64,000 nt of DNA, from assembly GCF_001625215.2 (NCBI RefSeq), contig NC_030385.2, forward strand, positions 34,063,598 to 34,127,597. The letters are read 5' to 3'. A model generated the notes under the pieces. The model was not told the origin of the DNA. It did no database searches and saw nothing but the letters and a program-made list of their open reading frames with translations. Both the position numbers and the translations under genes were made by a program. Each line of letters starts with the position of its first letter. The first letter of the stretch is position 1. This document shows, one piece after another, positions 22,189-34,900 of the stretch. Source of the stretch: Daucus carota subsp. sativus. Lineage: Eukaryota > Streptophyta > Magnoliopsida > Apiales > Apiaceae.

Positions 22189-22740
22189 AAAAAGAGTAGT
22201 AGGGATGATGTACTTTCTCAAACAATTTATTTCATTTTTGTTATTTTCCTGATAAAAATTTTGTCAGTCCGAATAAAGAATTTATCAAAATTATTTTAAA
22301 TCATCAATTTTTAATAAATTAATAGTTGTTTAAAATATAAAGTTGAATTAATAATTTAAAGTATACACATGTCATAATAAATCAATGCAACTTACAAGGA
22401 ACAAAGTATTATTTTTAAATTTAGCTAAACTTACCTTCCAATATTAACTATATTTGATCAATTTTTAGAAATTCTACAACTCTTTTATAATATTAAAACA
22501 ACAATTTCAATTTTAAATTAAATAATACTACTATAAATTTGAAATATAACTTATCAATATAATTATATTTTAATAATTCAGTCGATTTTGGACCTAATAT
22601 ATGCCTTATTTTGTCCCTTTGCAATTATAAAGATAATTGAGTAGATAATCATTTATTCAGCAATATTAAAAGAAGTGAACGGAAAAGAAAAGTAAAAGGG
22701 CGAAGACGAAATAAAACAAGCAACGAAAGAAACCACATTT
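22189..22740. other. AT-rich DNA upstream of the MUB gene
   Basis: No gene or element is recognisable. It is expected to contain the distal promoter of the MUB gene. Confidence 0.4.
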
Positions 22741-23727
22741 CATTCGCTTCTTTGCTTGTCATCTTACACCAAAACTCTTGTTTATTTCTCCCATCCTTCC
22801 CAAACACCGACACTGCTCCCCAGTCGTCAAACCCTAATCCCTCAATTTTACATTCTATGGATTCTTGACCAGGTTTTCTCTTTGACTTTTTCATTCATTT
22901 TGTTCTCAATTTCAATTTTCCTTTTTTATTGTGTTTATGATTGATCGAACTCGTTGACTGTTCATATCTGTTAGATGATCACTTACTGTTTGATTTGTTT
23001 GTTTGCTAATTCTATTGTGTATTTTAATTTGGCTGCTACTGATTGTTGATTTGTGTGGAGATTTGTTAGAGATCTGTTTGGTGATTTCGCTGTTTCTCGT
23101 GGAATTTTATTGATTTGATTCTACTGTTTGCAGTGCTTCGCAGAGTTGGGGAGGCATATGAGGTGTGGTAACCACGACTTCAGCATACTGTTGTTTCGGG
23201 ACTTGTCGCTTATTGAGGTTAGCTGGAGTTTTTGTTCTCAATTGTTTTTTAATTGGAGCAAGTTAGTTGCAATTTAGTCTAGAGTGGTGATTGAGATTGG
23301 TGTATACCGTGTTTTCTATTGTTTTTGGGGTGGTTTGAAGGATTTTTAGTGGCCGAAGAGCAGGATATGTATTTCAATATGAAAAGAGTAGTCGTGTTCT
23401 GCAATATGCGCTGTTTAGTGAAATTCTGATTTTAATTAAGGAAGAAAATTTAATTAGAGTGTAGTGAGTACTTGAATACTTATGGTATTAGTATTTTACT
23501 ATTTTTAGATTTAAAATGTTATTGAACTCTTATTGTACGGGCCTATATTGCATCTTTTTTGTTCCGTGCTCATCATGGAAACTATCATGATGTTTCCATA
23601 TGGTTTGAAGTGTTTTCAGGTATCTTGGTGCGTAAAGCGGGAGAAAGTTAGTTATTTAACTGAAAGCATTGTTGGCGTTTTGCGTGTTGGGTTTGGACTC
23701 TAATTTTGTCAAGGGAGAATTGTTTTA
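22740..23727 (+). other. Probable 5' untranslated exons and introns of the MUB gene
   Basis: A pyrimidine-rich leader near 22740-22872 contains a telo-box (AAACCCTAA, 22829-22837) and ends at CCAG before GTTTTC. Good splice signals then suggest untranslated exons at about 23134-23217 (TTTGCAG before, GTTAGC after) and from about 23620 (TTTTCAG before). The last would run into the coding exon. These boundaries rest on splice motifs only. Confidence 0.45.
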
Positions 23728-26700
23728 ATGGCTGAAGGAGAGGAGGGCATTGAGCTTAAGTTTCGAATATTTGATGGAACAGATATAGGTCATAGAACCT
23801 ATCCGCCATCTACCACTGTTGCAACTCTTAAGCAAAGGCTAGTTGCTGAATGGCCTCAAGGTTGGCAATATGCTACTAATTATAATTACAAAATTTTAAA
23901 CTATCTACGTTTGCTAGGGCCTGCATATGCAGAATGTTTAGAGCAACTGTTAGATGCTTGATTAGTCTCCATCATTAATATGTGCTTTTCTAGTATCTGC
24001 TTGTCTGGTTCCACCCAACATATGTCATAATATATATATCTGATAAGCAGCTGGCGCCTCATTTTAAGTTCGTTATCCCTTTCCTCTATAGGAATATCAT
24101 TTTCATATAATTTCTCATGCGTTGTTTCACACATGTAAATGAAACCTTCCTCTGTGTTAGATCTAATTAGAGGGATTATTTGTAATAGTTGAGTTTTTTT
24201 AAGCAAGCATCTCATAATATTTGCAATGAGCAACATCACGGTGGTGATTAATGTGGCTTTGAATTAGTGAATGGAAGAGGTGCCTAAAACCATGAATAAG
24301 TTTCAGTTATAGAAGTCTATATTTCATAGTCCATGTACATATATATAGATATAGAAGATATATGTAGCTTCAAGACTTCAATGTTCTAGGTGGCTACATG
24401 TGTCATATTACCTGGTCTCTCACTCTCTCCTTCGTATAGGCGGACATCACTAATGTTCTATTTATCTCCTATCATATGGACATGCTATATGACTTTATTC
24501 AAGAGAATATCTCAATCTGTCCTCTTGAAAGAACAAGAAAGGATGGACAAAGGCCTCTTGTTTCACTTAACTGAAAGGGGCTGCATTTGACTACCGTAAA
24601 CACTGGGCTTTCCAGTGCCAAACAAGTTCAGAATGATAAGATAAGCCTACCTGTGACAGGATAAGTTTTGCATTTTGGTGAAGTAGCCATGCCCAGTGTT
24701 ATCGAAAGCATTAAGCGCATCGAGGCGCAAAACTCTCTGGAGCCTAGGCGCAAAGCGCAAAAGCGAGGCGCGCTCTTCTTTGAAGCTAGGCGCATGTTTT
24801 ACAATTTTTTTTTACTTATTATTTAGGATATATGTATATAGGTTTATAACATAATTTATACTTCATACTCCCTCTGTCCCATCCAATTCTTATCATTTGA
24901 AATGGAGTACTCGGCATGTATTTTAAGACTCATAAATAATATAGTTTCATAACTTATTTTTTAAATTTTCTTTTTCTGAATAAAAATTTAATCATTAAAC
25001 TTTTATTCAGAAAAAGAAAATTTTAAAAATAAATTATAGAACTATATTTTTGAGCCTTAAAATGCGTGTCGAGCAGTCCCCTCCAAACGATAAGAATCGG
25101 AGGGGACGGAGGGAGTAATATATTAAATCACACTTTAAGCCAAAAATAACTTAATGTATCCTTTATAATATATTAAATAATACTTTTAGAGGGGAAAACA
25201 ATCCTAAAATTATATATTGAAATTCAAAATTTATGTTTCATAGGCAGAATTCCAGGCTAGTACTTTTTATTTGGGCCTAAAATTCTTTTTTTTGTTATGG
25301 GTTAGTACTTTTGGGCCTTAAAAGTGACCCAAAATTCTTTTTTTTGTTATAGGTTAGTACTTTTGGGCCTTAAAAGTGGCCCAATAACATTAAATATCTT
25401 ATCATGCGCTTAGCTTCGCTAAAGCGCGCTTTTCTACCGCTCCGTGCTTAAGCGCGCTTTGTGCTTCAAGGCTAAAAGCGTGCGCTTCATTGAAGTTGCT
25501 TTGCCTCGACATATATGAGGCGCTAAGGGTGCGCTTTGCTTCGCTTTGCGCCTAGGCGCTCGCCTAGGCGCGCTTTTCACAACACTGGCCATGCCTATCA
25601 TCTATTGGAACTTGAAGTTTTAAGAACTGGTATAATGGAACTTGTATATGCATTTGCGGTACTTGGATATAAAAATGAAAATGCTGTGGCTAATGTAAAA
25701 CTGTCACTAACAGTTCAGTAGGAAATGAGATCTGGTGTTTAAATTAAATGCATTTTCTGTTTGGAAGTTGATACTTGTATTCTTACTCCACTACATTACC
25801 TTCAAATTCCTAGTAATCATAAGTTTCATAATTAATCACAAATAATTTATTTTCCATCTAGTAACATAAAATGAAGATGTATGAAAGCAAATTGACAAGC
25901 CTCTTTTTTGATCAGAAGTCAAAAGTTGAAACCTAGCAACCGGGTAAAAACCTGCTTAAGGCTTCTGCTAATTTCAAGCTGTAAGTTACCTTTAATGTTA
26001 AATTAGCAGGCCACAAGAACACAGCTATGGATCAGTGAAATGACCTAGCAACTGGTGGTGAATTGGTGTAGGCTGCCACCATAATAAAAATTTTCAGACC
26101 GGTTATCTTTGTGTACAGAAAAAAAAAAAAATCAATATTATGTTTGTAACAAGGAACTTTTGTTTTGGCTAAGAACTTGAATTGCTGTAATGTTTACAAT
26201 TTTGAGTTGCAGTGAAGTGTTTTTATCGAGTTCTTATGACAATCTCTCTGTTGGCAGATAAGTCCGTTATACCAAAATCAGCAGGTGATATGAAACTTAT
26301 TCATGCGGGAAAGTTTTTGGAGAACAGCAAGACACTTTCCGAGTCCAGAATACACATTGGTGACCTCCCTGGAGGTGTCATAACGATGCATGTAGTGGTT
26401 CAACCTCCTGTTGCGAAGAAAAAGACAGGTCTGTTTATCTTTTAGTCATTACCAAGGTGTCTGACTCCCAAATATATGCTTATATGTGCAAAGACATACT
26501 CATATTGTTTCAGCTGTAGTAATAAAGGTCTTATAAATTTCTGTTTTTGGTATGGTTCAGTAATATGATGAACAATGAATAAATAGTATGTGTTCAAATA
26601 GAGACTAGTGTAATATATATTTATTTTGTTGTTAAATTGGAGGTAGCTATTAGAGGAATATAAGATGACCTGGACATGAATTTAATGGATAAAACAAGGG

Positions 26701-28429
26701 AAATCTGATGTTTTTATTTGTAAGAAAGTAGCAAGTGTTAGCAAAGATGAGACCCCTAGTAACCTGATATGAAAGATTTGCTAAATGAGATTAATTAGCC
26801 TGACCGAGAATTGATATTCAATGCGAAAATGCACTTAGAATTAGGCCTGTAAACGGATCGGATTTGGATCGGATCTAGCTAAATCCATATCCTAACCATT
26901 TAATTTTATCGGATTCGGATCGGATCATGAGTAGGATATTTTACAAGTCAATCCATATCTAGTACATTCGGATCGTGGATAATCGGATCGGAGATCCGAT
27001 CCACTAAAAATTATGAAATATATTTTTGCATCATGTATTAGCCTATTATAAAGAAAAAAAGTGATATTTTGTAACTATATTAATTCTTGAATTTTAACTT
27101 AACAATCACAAAAAGACCTAATAAAGTAGTAAAGTAAAATCTGCAGTTTTGTGTTATAAATAAAAATACAACTGAAAACTTTGTTGATTGTTGCTATGTT
27201 GAAGAATGTATCAAATGAATAGAAAAATAACAAATAAGTTGTTTGATACTTCTGGAGGAAGCAAATTATGGTCTTCTCGGTTATAAGAAAATATAATATA
27301 GGATTTTGTCTTGTATTTTTAGAAAATTTTATTTTGCATGTAATAATATAATATAATATAATATATTATAATATAAAACATATACTATAGCTAAGCGTGA
27401 ACGGATCGGATCATTAACAGATCGGATTTGATCATATCCATATCCATTTTTTATTGGACCGGATTATTATTGGATCGGATTATTAGCAGATGGGATTTTC
27501 TTAATAGAGATCCATATCTATTTATTTAACCACGGATTGGGTCGGATCGGATATCCGACCCATTTACAGGCCTACTTAGAATGGAACTTGTGTGAAAATA
27601 CTTCCCTATAATTGACTTGTTGAAACTTTTCCCTGGATTTCTCCCGTGTGAGATGCTTTAGATAATTACTCCCTCCGTCCCATTTATATTGGCCACAATT
27701 CCAATTTTACAAGTCCCAAAGTTTATATAGGAAGTTGAGTGTTAATTATGTTAAGTTATTTACAAAATGATACAGTTTTTAGAAACTGTCAGTATAAAAG
27801 ATGATCGAATAAAACGTGGAATTTGATTGATGGACAAAATAAGTGGGACGGAGGGAGTACATTTTTAGGAAATGTAGTCTTGGCTCAGAGAAGTCCTTTT
27901 TACCCCTGACACGCAGACAGTGGAACACTAGTTCCCCTTTGTAGAGGTCTTATTTATGTTTTCCAACTATGTAATTGGAGAATATTGACAATAAATTGCA
28001 TTATAAGCTAGCAAAAATTTAAACCCTTTTAGACTCTCAATGTGTGCAACTATTTAAATGAAATATAGGCTTGTACTTTTATTAGCTTACTGAGTAGCCG
28101 TTTATGGAATTTTAATATTTCTACAATGAACTGAATTTGAAATTAATCTAGATGGGCACCTACTGTAGTAGGTATATCAAATTCAGCACTCTGATTGTCA
28201 TGCAGCCTATATTCTAGCTCTTGGTTCTTTAATAACTATATTTGCATAGAATGATTCAGTTTTTCTATTGTATGTGGATTCCTTTTCCCTTTCTGTGTCA
28301 TATTTGCTTTTCAAAAATTAACATCCTGCCTCTGCTGTGCGTTCTCAACTTTAATTTTTTGGGTGCCCTGTAGACAAGAACAAGGACGAAAAGCCAAAAC
28401 AGGGTACTTGCTCGTGCACTATTCTCTAG
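23728..28429 (+). CDS. Membrane-anchored ubiquitin-fold (MUB) protein, three coding exons
   Basis: Joining 23728-23860, 26258-26428 and 28374-28429 gives a 119-residue protein, the normal MUB size. All junctions are GT..AG and phases agree. The ubiquitin-like fold runs from ELKFRIFDGTDIG (about 9-21) through WPQDK at the first junction, the LIHAGKFLENSKTL segment and ITMHVVVQPP. The C-terminus CSCTIL carries the CaaX box CTIL, predicted to be geranylgeranylated, with an upstream cysteine for possible S-acylation, anchoring the protein at the plasma membrane. Arabidopsis MUBs dock group VI E2 ubiquitin-conjugating enzymes there. Introns of 2.4 and 1.9 kb are swollen by transposons. Copies of the 3' end occur downstream next to F-box genes. 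Confidence 0.92.
24694..25587. mobile_element. hAT-type element with AGGCGC-rich ends, in MUB intron 1
   Basis: The termini are CAGTGTTATCG and, inverted, CAGTGTTGTGAAAAGCGCG. They are flanked by a perfect 8-base duplication GCCATGCC (24686-24693 and 25588-25595). The subterminal regions are dense in AGGCGC / AAGCGCGC motifs and are GC-rich against an AT-rich interior. A Stowaway element is nested inside. An internal duplicated phrase (TTAGTACTTTTGGGCCTTAAAAGTG) occurs twice near 25302 and 25352. Confidence 0.9.
24868..25115. mobile_element. Stowaway MITE nested in the hAT-type element
   Basis: 248 bases with CTCCCTCTGTCCC at the left and GGGACGGAGGGAG at the right, flanked by TA on each side. 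It has an internal hairpin around CTTTTTCTGAATAAAA. It is clearly younger than the element it sits in, and belongs to the same family as 55026-55275 and 62604-62837. Confidence 0.9.
26842..27574. mobile_element. hAT-type element with GGATCGGAT repeats, in MUB intron 2
   Basis: The termini TAGGCCTGTAAA are identical in both orientations. An 8-base duplication CTTAGAAT lies at 26834-26841 and 27575-27582. Subterminal regions carry many GGATCGGAT / GATCCGA motifs; the centre is AT-rich. No open frame is present. Confidence 0.92.
27669..27857. mobile_element. Stowaway MITE in MUB intron 2
   Basis: 189 bases, CTCCCTCCGTCCC..GGGACGGAGGGAG, with TA target duplications. Confidence 0.92.
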
Positions 28430-30480
28430 AGTGAAAGGCTATCTTGCTGCCCCCTAATGAAGTACCACCTTCTCGTTTCGTATTTGCATGGTTCTTTATG
28501 AATCAGTTTATTGTTGATGTAGCATTTGAAATGCATCTACAGTTCATGGGGAACACGAGTTGAAAGAAAATCAGTAAAGGGCATCAATGATTTAACCGGT
28601 CGCCTTCACTCTGTGTTATTGCATTACATGACTGTTTTGTCGATATTCAAAATTTAAGTGTCTAGTTGTCTATTGTCTACTGTCTGCTGTCTGCTAGAAA
28701 TTTATTTTCCTTATGCTTGTGTAGCCGTGTGTGAGTAAGAGGGATGCAATTTGTTACGGTGGTGAATGGTGATACATAACAGAAGACTTGTCACTGTTTA
28801 CTGTAAGATTTAATGAGAATTTTGAAGATTATAGAATTGAACATTATTGTTTTATGTAGTGCATATAATATTATATGTCTGCGAGAGCTCTGTGGATAAT
28901 GGCTTGCACACTCTATAAACATTTTGTAATACACAAAAGAAATGCACTTTGTGTTAAGTTGACAAATTTGCTAAATTAAAGGATAGTGTTTCAATAATTG
29001 TTGTACACATTGCCGTACAGATTTTTATGTCTCATATGATTGCAGTGGAACAAGTTGGTTGTGGGTTGAATGAAATTCGTAATACTGATAACTGATAAGT
29101 ACAACATCTATGATCTGCATTCCTTGAATTTCCACAAATTTAGCTTACTGATCAATTTTCCAACTTAAAACAAATAAGCATATAACTGAGACAGGTTGAA
29201 CTCTTATTTTATTCTTCTCCTGTATATTGTTCTCTTTTGTTCGAGGCCTATCCTGTCGTATTGGTATTGGTTCTATTAATATCATGTCGGTTTGAATCTG
29301 GTCCGGATTAAAACTTACTATTAGAATGGACATATGTCCATAAGTTTGTAAGCTTTGATAAGTCACTTTTAACTTCCCTTTTTTTTAAAAAAAAATAGTT
29401 AAGACAAACTAATCTCCTATCAGTATATTCCATGAATTCTTCCAAAAATATACATTTCAAAGGAAAACATATAGAAAATTAAGTTCTATCAATTGATTGT
29501 TTTTTACGTGGTATAAATCCGGTCAAACGTTGTCATCTGTGATTAGACTAAAAAATTATGTCAATTGAAGAAATCGTATATAATTAGGTTTTGCAGTAGA
29601 AATCGTATGTGATTAGATTTTGTAATTGTGTTTACATCCTTTCATATTCGTATTCTTGCACGTTCTGTACTCGCGAAAATTAATCGAATTCATGAAACAT
29701 GGTAGTCGAATTCATTAAACATAATCAAATTCGTTATGTATTAGTGTATCTAATTTGATCAGAAATATGTAATCTTTCCGGGTTTTTTTTGTAAGATAAT
29801 GTTTGAGTATATCAATTAATAAAAATGTTAATAAAAAAATTTAGTATATAACATATTAATAAAAAAGAAGTAAAATCTTAAATTTCAAATCAAAAAAGAT
29901 ATACATAGTTACATACATACATACATATATGTATGATCGTGTAGTGGAGAACAATTTTTAGTCTGAGAATAGTGAGAACACCTTTATTCTGCTGCAAACA
30001 ATACAACATTCAAAAAGTGAAAAATTATGAAAATTACTAAAAAGTGCAAAACAATTGTTCTTAGTGTTCAGCAAAATGTTCTCACCTGAATCACTGCCTA
30101 TATATATGTGTGAATATTTATTACGAATAACAAAAATAATAATATATTAATTTTTAAATTAATTTTATAAAATTTTAATAATTATTCAGACATTTTGAAA
30201 GTTATTACATTTTCTCTTTACTTCTCTCTATATATATTATATATATTATATTATCCTATAAATTAATTTTTTTGTCTAACAAGAAGACTCGTTAAGATTA
30301 TTTAAGATAGAACTGGAGATAAGAAATGATAATGATATATATATTTTTTTTCCTGATAAATGTTAAGGCCAATAACAATGATCTTTCAATACAGTTACTC
30401 AAAATATGAATTGATTGACAGAAATCAAAATTAATTAATTTTCTCTAACAGTTTCCTTGCAACTCATGTGAGTTCTTGAG
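28430..30480. other. MUB 3' region and intergenic DNA
   Basis: The first 500 bases are probably the MUB 3' untranslated region. Part of them (about 28370-28700) is repeated at 34450-34750 and weakly at 41770-41860. The rest is AT-rich with no gene seen. Confidence 0.5.
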
Positions 30481-30616
30481 CTGACCAGACACACATATAC
30501 ATACAACGCATACAGACATAATCCTTAACAACACACATACACATCTCAAACTCAAAGCCACCGCCGTCGCCGTTGTACTCCGGTCGCAATTTCTTCTTTC
30601 AAATTCATCAGATTTC

Positions 30617-30832
30617 GTGAGCTTATCGAACCCTTTTCTTATTTTGTTTTGATTTCCATTTGCTTATCATTTTAGTCTCAGCAAAACTTGATAATTTGTA
30701 GCTGTAATAATTGATGTTTATTTTTCAATAAATCTGCGATTTTTTGGGTCTTTGGTCAATTTTGATCAAATTCTGCGACTTGTATAATTTAAATTAATGG
30801 TTATATGAGTTGAATTTTTCAAATTGTTGTAG
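30617..30832 (+). other. Probable 5'-UTR intron of the first F-box gene
   Basis: A leader at about 30550-30616 rich in CCGCCGTCGCC ends at a GTGAGC donor. A T-rich tract ending TTGTTGTAG gives the acceptor at 30832, 54 bases before the first ATG of the F-box frame. Inferred from splice motifs. Confidence 0.5.
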
Positions 30833-30886
30833 GTGTTAGGCCTTCGGACGTTTGGAATCGGTTTGGATTGTTTTTACCTTAGCTAC

Positions 30887-32041
30887 ATGAGCAGAATGTC
30901 GAAAATGTCTGTGACTGATTTACCGGAAGCTGTAATTATGGAAATACTGTTGGAGCTTCCTGTGAAAACATTGCTAATATGCAAGTCAGTGTGCAAGTTA
31001 TGGTATTACATGATTTCAAGCGATTACTTTATTAATTGTCACCTCCAGCGTGCCATCATTTCTTCTTGGGATAACCCCACATTACTTAAAATTCAGAATC
31101 CTGCGGGTGGTTTGGCGTTCGCTACCTCTAAATTGGATTTGGTTGTTCATCAACCGCAACAGAATAACAAGGCAGCTGACAATGGCCAAGCTTTGTCCAG
31201 CTATCCTGTAGACTTTGATCATCTGCATTTGCCACATCTTTTTGCCTATTGTCGAGTTGTTGGTTCTTGCAATGGCATTATTTGTCTATCTAATAGATTT
31301 AATAATGTTGTCTACCTCTGGAATCCGTCAATCAGGAAGTGTAGGAAACTTCCGATTCCAGGAGGTTTGCTTTTGATAAAATCTCCAGTTAAGATAGGGT
31401 TTGGTTATGATTCCATCTCAAATGACTACAAGGTGCTTAGGATTGTTTTTGAAAGAAAGAATGGTCTTGTTCCGCTAGTGCAGGTGTATTCAACAAATGC
31501 TGATTGTTGGAAAGAATTCCGGACTCCTATCTTGATGAATTGGAATTTTGCTGCACACTTGCAAACTAATATAGTTGTAAAAGGGGTACTATTTTTTGAC
31601 GGGGGAGATGAACTAATCTCATTTGATTCACACAAGGATATTCTTGGACTAGTTCCATTCCCTAGCTGTATTTTCAGAAAGAGGTCACAACTTCTGGACT
31701 TTGAAGGTTCTGTTGCTGTTGTCTTTGAATCCATTGGTGATGGATTAGGAATTGATCTATGGACATTGGATTCTGTTTCTGGCGAGGTGTCTTGGACAAG
31801 AAAATTTAGTATCGACGATGATGCTGATTCAGAATCTGAGATATGTCTTTCTTGTTACTTGGGTGCAGGACGATTTTATGGAAGTCAGTCGGTCAACGGG
31901 ATTTACTTGCATAACGTCTTGTACGATTATGATAAAAAAGAGACCAAGGTTTATGGGGTTCGGGAAGAGAGCACTTATGCAACTCCTCTCAAATATGTGG
32001 AGTCACTTGTTTCACTGGATGGGTTTGAACAAGTGGAGTAA
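30887..32041 (+). CDS. F-box protein with FBA (F-box associated) domain
   Basis: An intronless frame of 384 residues. The first in-frame ATG after the inferred acceptor is at 30887; others at 30896 and 30905 are also possible, and the open frame extends upstream without an ATG. The F-box runs from LPEAVIMEILLELPVK through CKSVCKLWYYMISS (about residues 10-50) and should bind SKP1/ASK in an SCF ubiquitin ligase. A C-terminal FBA-type domain follows: CNGIICL, YLWNPSIRKCRKLP, KIGFGYDSISNDYKVLRIV and later LWTLDSVSG. This F-box/FBA layout is a large, fast-evolving plant family with mostly unknown substrates. Its 3' flank is shared with the second gene and the pseudogene. Confidence 0.93.
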   Translation: MSRMSKMSVTDLPEAVIMEILLELPVKTLLICKSVCKLWYYMISSDYFINCHLQRAIISSWDNPTLLKIQNPAGGLAFATSKLDLVVHQPQQNNKAADNGQALSSYPVDFDHLHLPHLFAYCRVVGSCNGIICLSNRFNNVVYLWNPSIRKCRKLPIPGGLLLIKSPVKIGFGYDSISNDYKVLRIVFERKNGLVPLVQVYSTNADCWKEFRTPILMNWNFAAHLQTNIVVKGVLFFDGGDELISFDSHKDILGLVPFPSCIFRKRSQLLDFEGSVAVVFESIGDGLGIDLWTLDSVSGEVSWTRKFSIDDDADSESEICLSCYLGAGRFYGSQSVNGIYLHNVLYDYDKKETKVYGVREESTYATPLKYVESLVSLDGFEQVE

Positions 32042-33318
32042 AATGCGAGCTAAATCAGTTTCTCGAAAACAATCTGCAGGTAATTCAGCAACACACACAC
32101 ACACACACACACATATATAAATATATATGTTTATGTTTCAGTAAAGCTTTTGCATTCTACTAGTTACTCATTAATTCCACAAGTATGCTTTGGTACCTTT
32201 ATCATTCTTATAATTTTTTATTAATATTTATTTGGTGCAATGCATGAATATCTTTAATCTCTAAAGTTTTTATTACAATTAGTTTAAGATTTCAGGCTCT
32301 ATATGTTAGTGTAGGAGGTTTTTATGTCGATAAGTAAGTATGATGTGATCTTTTATTAGTGTGTGGGGTTTCAAATAAATTCAGAATTTAGTTGCATTTG
32401 TGGCGGATCAAACTCAAGACCTTTTAGGGACTCTTGCTTAGTAAGTAGTAAAGCATTTGTATTTGTAAGCAAACAAACCAGGGAGCTCATGGAGAACTAT
32501 TGAGAGGGTTGAGCACCTCATGAACTAGGACCGCTAAGATTTTCTTTAATCATTTATATATAAAGGATATAATTTCTTGTTAGTTGTTACAGTGCTTGTT
32601 ATTTTCTTGTTTTTGATATTCCTCTAGCCTAAATGACTTCATGTTAGGTCTACCTTGCTTCAATAATCTGTGTTGCGCTCTTGCGCACTTATATTCCTAG
32701 GTCTAAGAGACTTACAAGTATAACTTACATCTCCATCACCAACTTTGTAACACAACCAACATCTAGCCTGACTGGGACTTGGGTCCTCTAGCTGATTGTA
32801 TCAACATAGGCTTGCAGTTTCCTAGTACATACTGCTTCGATCTGAGAAGTACAGGATGAGTATTTTACTGAATTCTTTAGCAAAAACAAAATAACGCATG
32901 ATAGGAATATGTTCACTCATTTTCACATTTACCTTAGCCTTCCATAGAGTTTGACGTCTCACCCCCTTCAAGTAACTTAAATTGCACTAATGAATTAACT
33001 ATTTCTCCGGAAGAATACTGCCAAGGCTTAAACAATGAATTATGTTTAGATTTCAACTAACTTTTAACAGAGATATATTTATCAGCCGATCTGATGGCTA
33101 TTATGTAAATTTGTATTTGATTACCAATGAGACTTTCTTGTCACACAGCACCTTTGTGGCAGACTGGCAGTTGTCCACTTCAGTAACATTGTATATGATA
33201 TAGTGTGTCACATCATCCTGAATCTGTACACTGTTAATTAGAGGTATCTGTATAAAGGTTAGAAGATAACCTAAATCTGAATGTGAATCAAATGGATAAA
33301 TCAAAAAAGCTTGATATC

Positions 33319-33355
<37 letters not shown>

Positions 33356-33389
33356 AACCTAATTTTTAAACCCTTACGAGGTAAATACC
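32042..33389. other. Intergenic region after F-box 1
   Basis: The first 200 bases resemble the downstream flanks of the other F-box copies (CAATCTGCAG, then TACCTTTATCATTCTT). A (CA)n microsatellite is at about 32089-32112 and an (AT)n run at about 33320-33352. No gene seen. Confidence 0.6.
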
Positions 33390-34900
33390 AAGCAAGTGCT
33401 AGCAAATACGAGACCCTACTAAGAAACATGATATAAATGCACTTGGAAGTTGAGATAATGTAATAACTAATATAAGTGGGATCTCCATTAGTTCAATCAC
33501 TATGCAAAAATAACTCAGAATGGAACTTGCGGTGCTAATCGATCTTGCAGTAATCGTTAATGGCTCATTGCTACCATCTTCGAGGTGGCCAAGTCTGAAG
33601 CAATATATATACATTTTATTATAATAAAGCTTTTTATCAAACTACTGCTGTAATTAATTCGTGTGAATTTATAAATTGGCTTTCTTGATTTGTAATTACA
33701 CTTCACATTTTTTCTGAGAAATCTATTATTTGCTCAATTTTTATATATATATATACCTATAGCAAGTGGCTCTGGTTTCATTTGCTTTAATATTTTACAC
33801 TGTGCTCCCAAGTTTTAAAATGGAGAGAAGAAAAGAAAAGAAGATACTAAAAATTATTTATAAAATAAATTCAGTCGTTCCCAAAATTTTTTCTGGAAAG
33901 AAGAGGAGACGGTTTTTCTCTAAAAGTTTCCCCCCATTTTTGGGATAATTGTCGAAACCATACCTAATTTTTCATCAATTTTCTTATTACACCTTTTCTC
34001 TTCTATAGTTCTATAATCTGCTCTAATTTAAACCTCAGGAGCACAGTATGCACCAGAAGAAGATTGAAGAAGGCTTTTTCTTTTCTGTTCTTCCAAAATA
34101 TGAGGCCTTTTAAGACTACATATATGCAAGTGAAACATAATCCTAGTTCTTTCTTGCTCAGAGTACTCGTAGTCGTTACTTAGAAGTTGATAATTGTAGT
34201 AATCAGAACTAAATATTGAAATTTATCTTGAAAGGCATCGATACTAGATATACTATACAGTCAGCCTCTAGCAAAGCCTCCAACTGTCGAGTAGCCAAGA
34301 TTTAAGCTAATGAATCTTAATGACTGTAATTCCATCTGTTGATTTTCCAATTTTTACTGTTTCTGAAGCTTATACTTCCATTGCCATATTTACTTTTTTA
34401 TGTTCAGATATCCTGTTTTTGCTGTGTGATTCCAAGTTTCAATTTCGGTGCAGTGCAGACAAGAACAAAATGGAGAACCAAAAAGGTCTGTGCTAATGAA
34501 CTAACCTCCAGAGTCAAAACTATCTTGCTGCCTGCCAACAAAGTACCATCACTTCGTCGCATGTTCATTTTGAATCACTTCAATGTTGGTATAGCATTAA
34601 AAATCCATCTACACATCTACACTCCCAGAAGGAACAAGAGATAAATCCAAGATAATCTGTAAGGGCATCATTACATGGCTGTTTGTCATTATAATATTTG
34701 GATTGAAGTGTCTAGTAGCTACTAGACACTTCAATCCTTTCTATTGCGTAGCAGTGGTTATGACCAAGCGAGATGTAATTTGTTGCTAATACATAGCAGA
34801 AGCCAGAAGACTTTATACTGTTTACTATGACATTTAGTGAGTATTATGGAAGAATATGGCATGAACGATTGTCGTTCATGTAATGCATAAAATAGGTATG
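33390..34900 (+). pseudogene. Duplicated 3' portion of the MUB gene (intron 2 to 3' UTR)
   Basis: Blocks align in order with 26730-28830. AGCAAATACGAGACCCTA matches the intron sequence near 26740. A last-exon copy begins at 34459 after GGTGCAGTGCAG. It would encode DKNKMENQKGLC and then stop (34494-34496), where the parent reads DKNKDEKPKQG and ends CTIL, so the CaaX box is lost. Downstream 3' UTR blocks such as CTATCTTGCTGCC and TAGCATT..AAATCCATCTAC follow. The first two coding exons are absent, so it cannot make MUB. Confidence 0.8.

Noticed and set aside
23861-23961. Read-through of the first MUB exon to a stop at 23961
   Set aside because: The conserved MUB sequence stops exactly at the donor at 23860 and resumes at 26258, so the extra residues are intron.
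30833-30886. N-terminal extension of F-box 1 beginning at 30833
   Set aside because: The first codon there is GTG directly after a splice acceptor. The first ATG is at 30887, and homology with F-box 2 begins after it.
32086-32112. (CA)n tract after F-box 1 as a possible regulatory site
   Set aside because: It is a plain dinucleotide microsatellite in the 3' flank with no counterpart in the other F-box copies.
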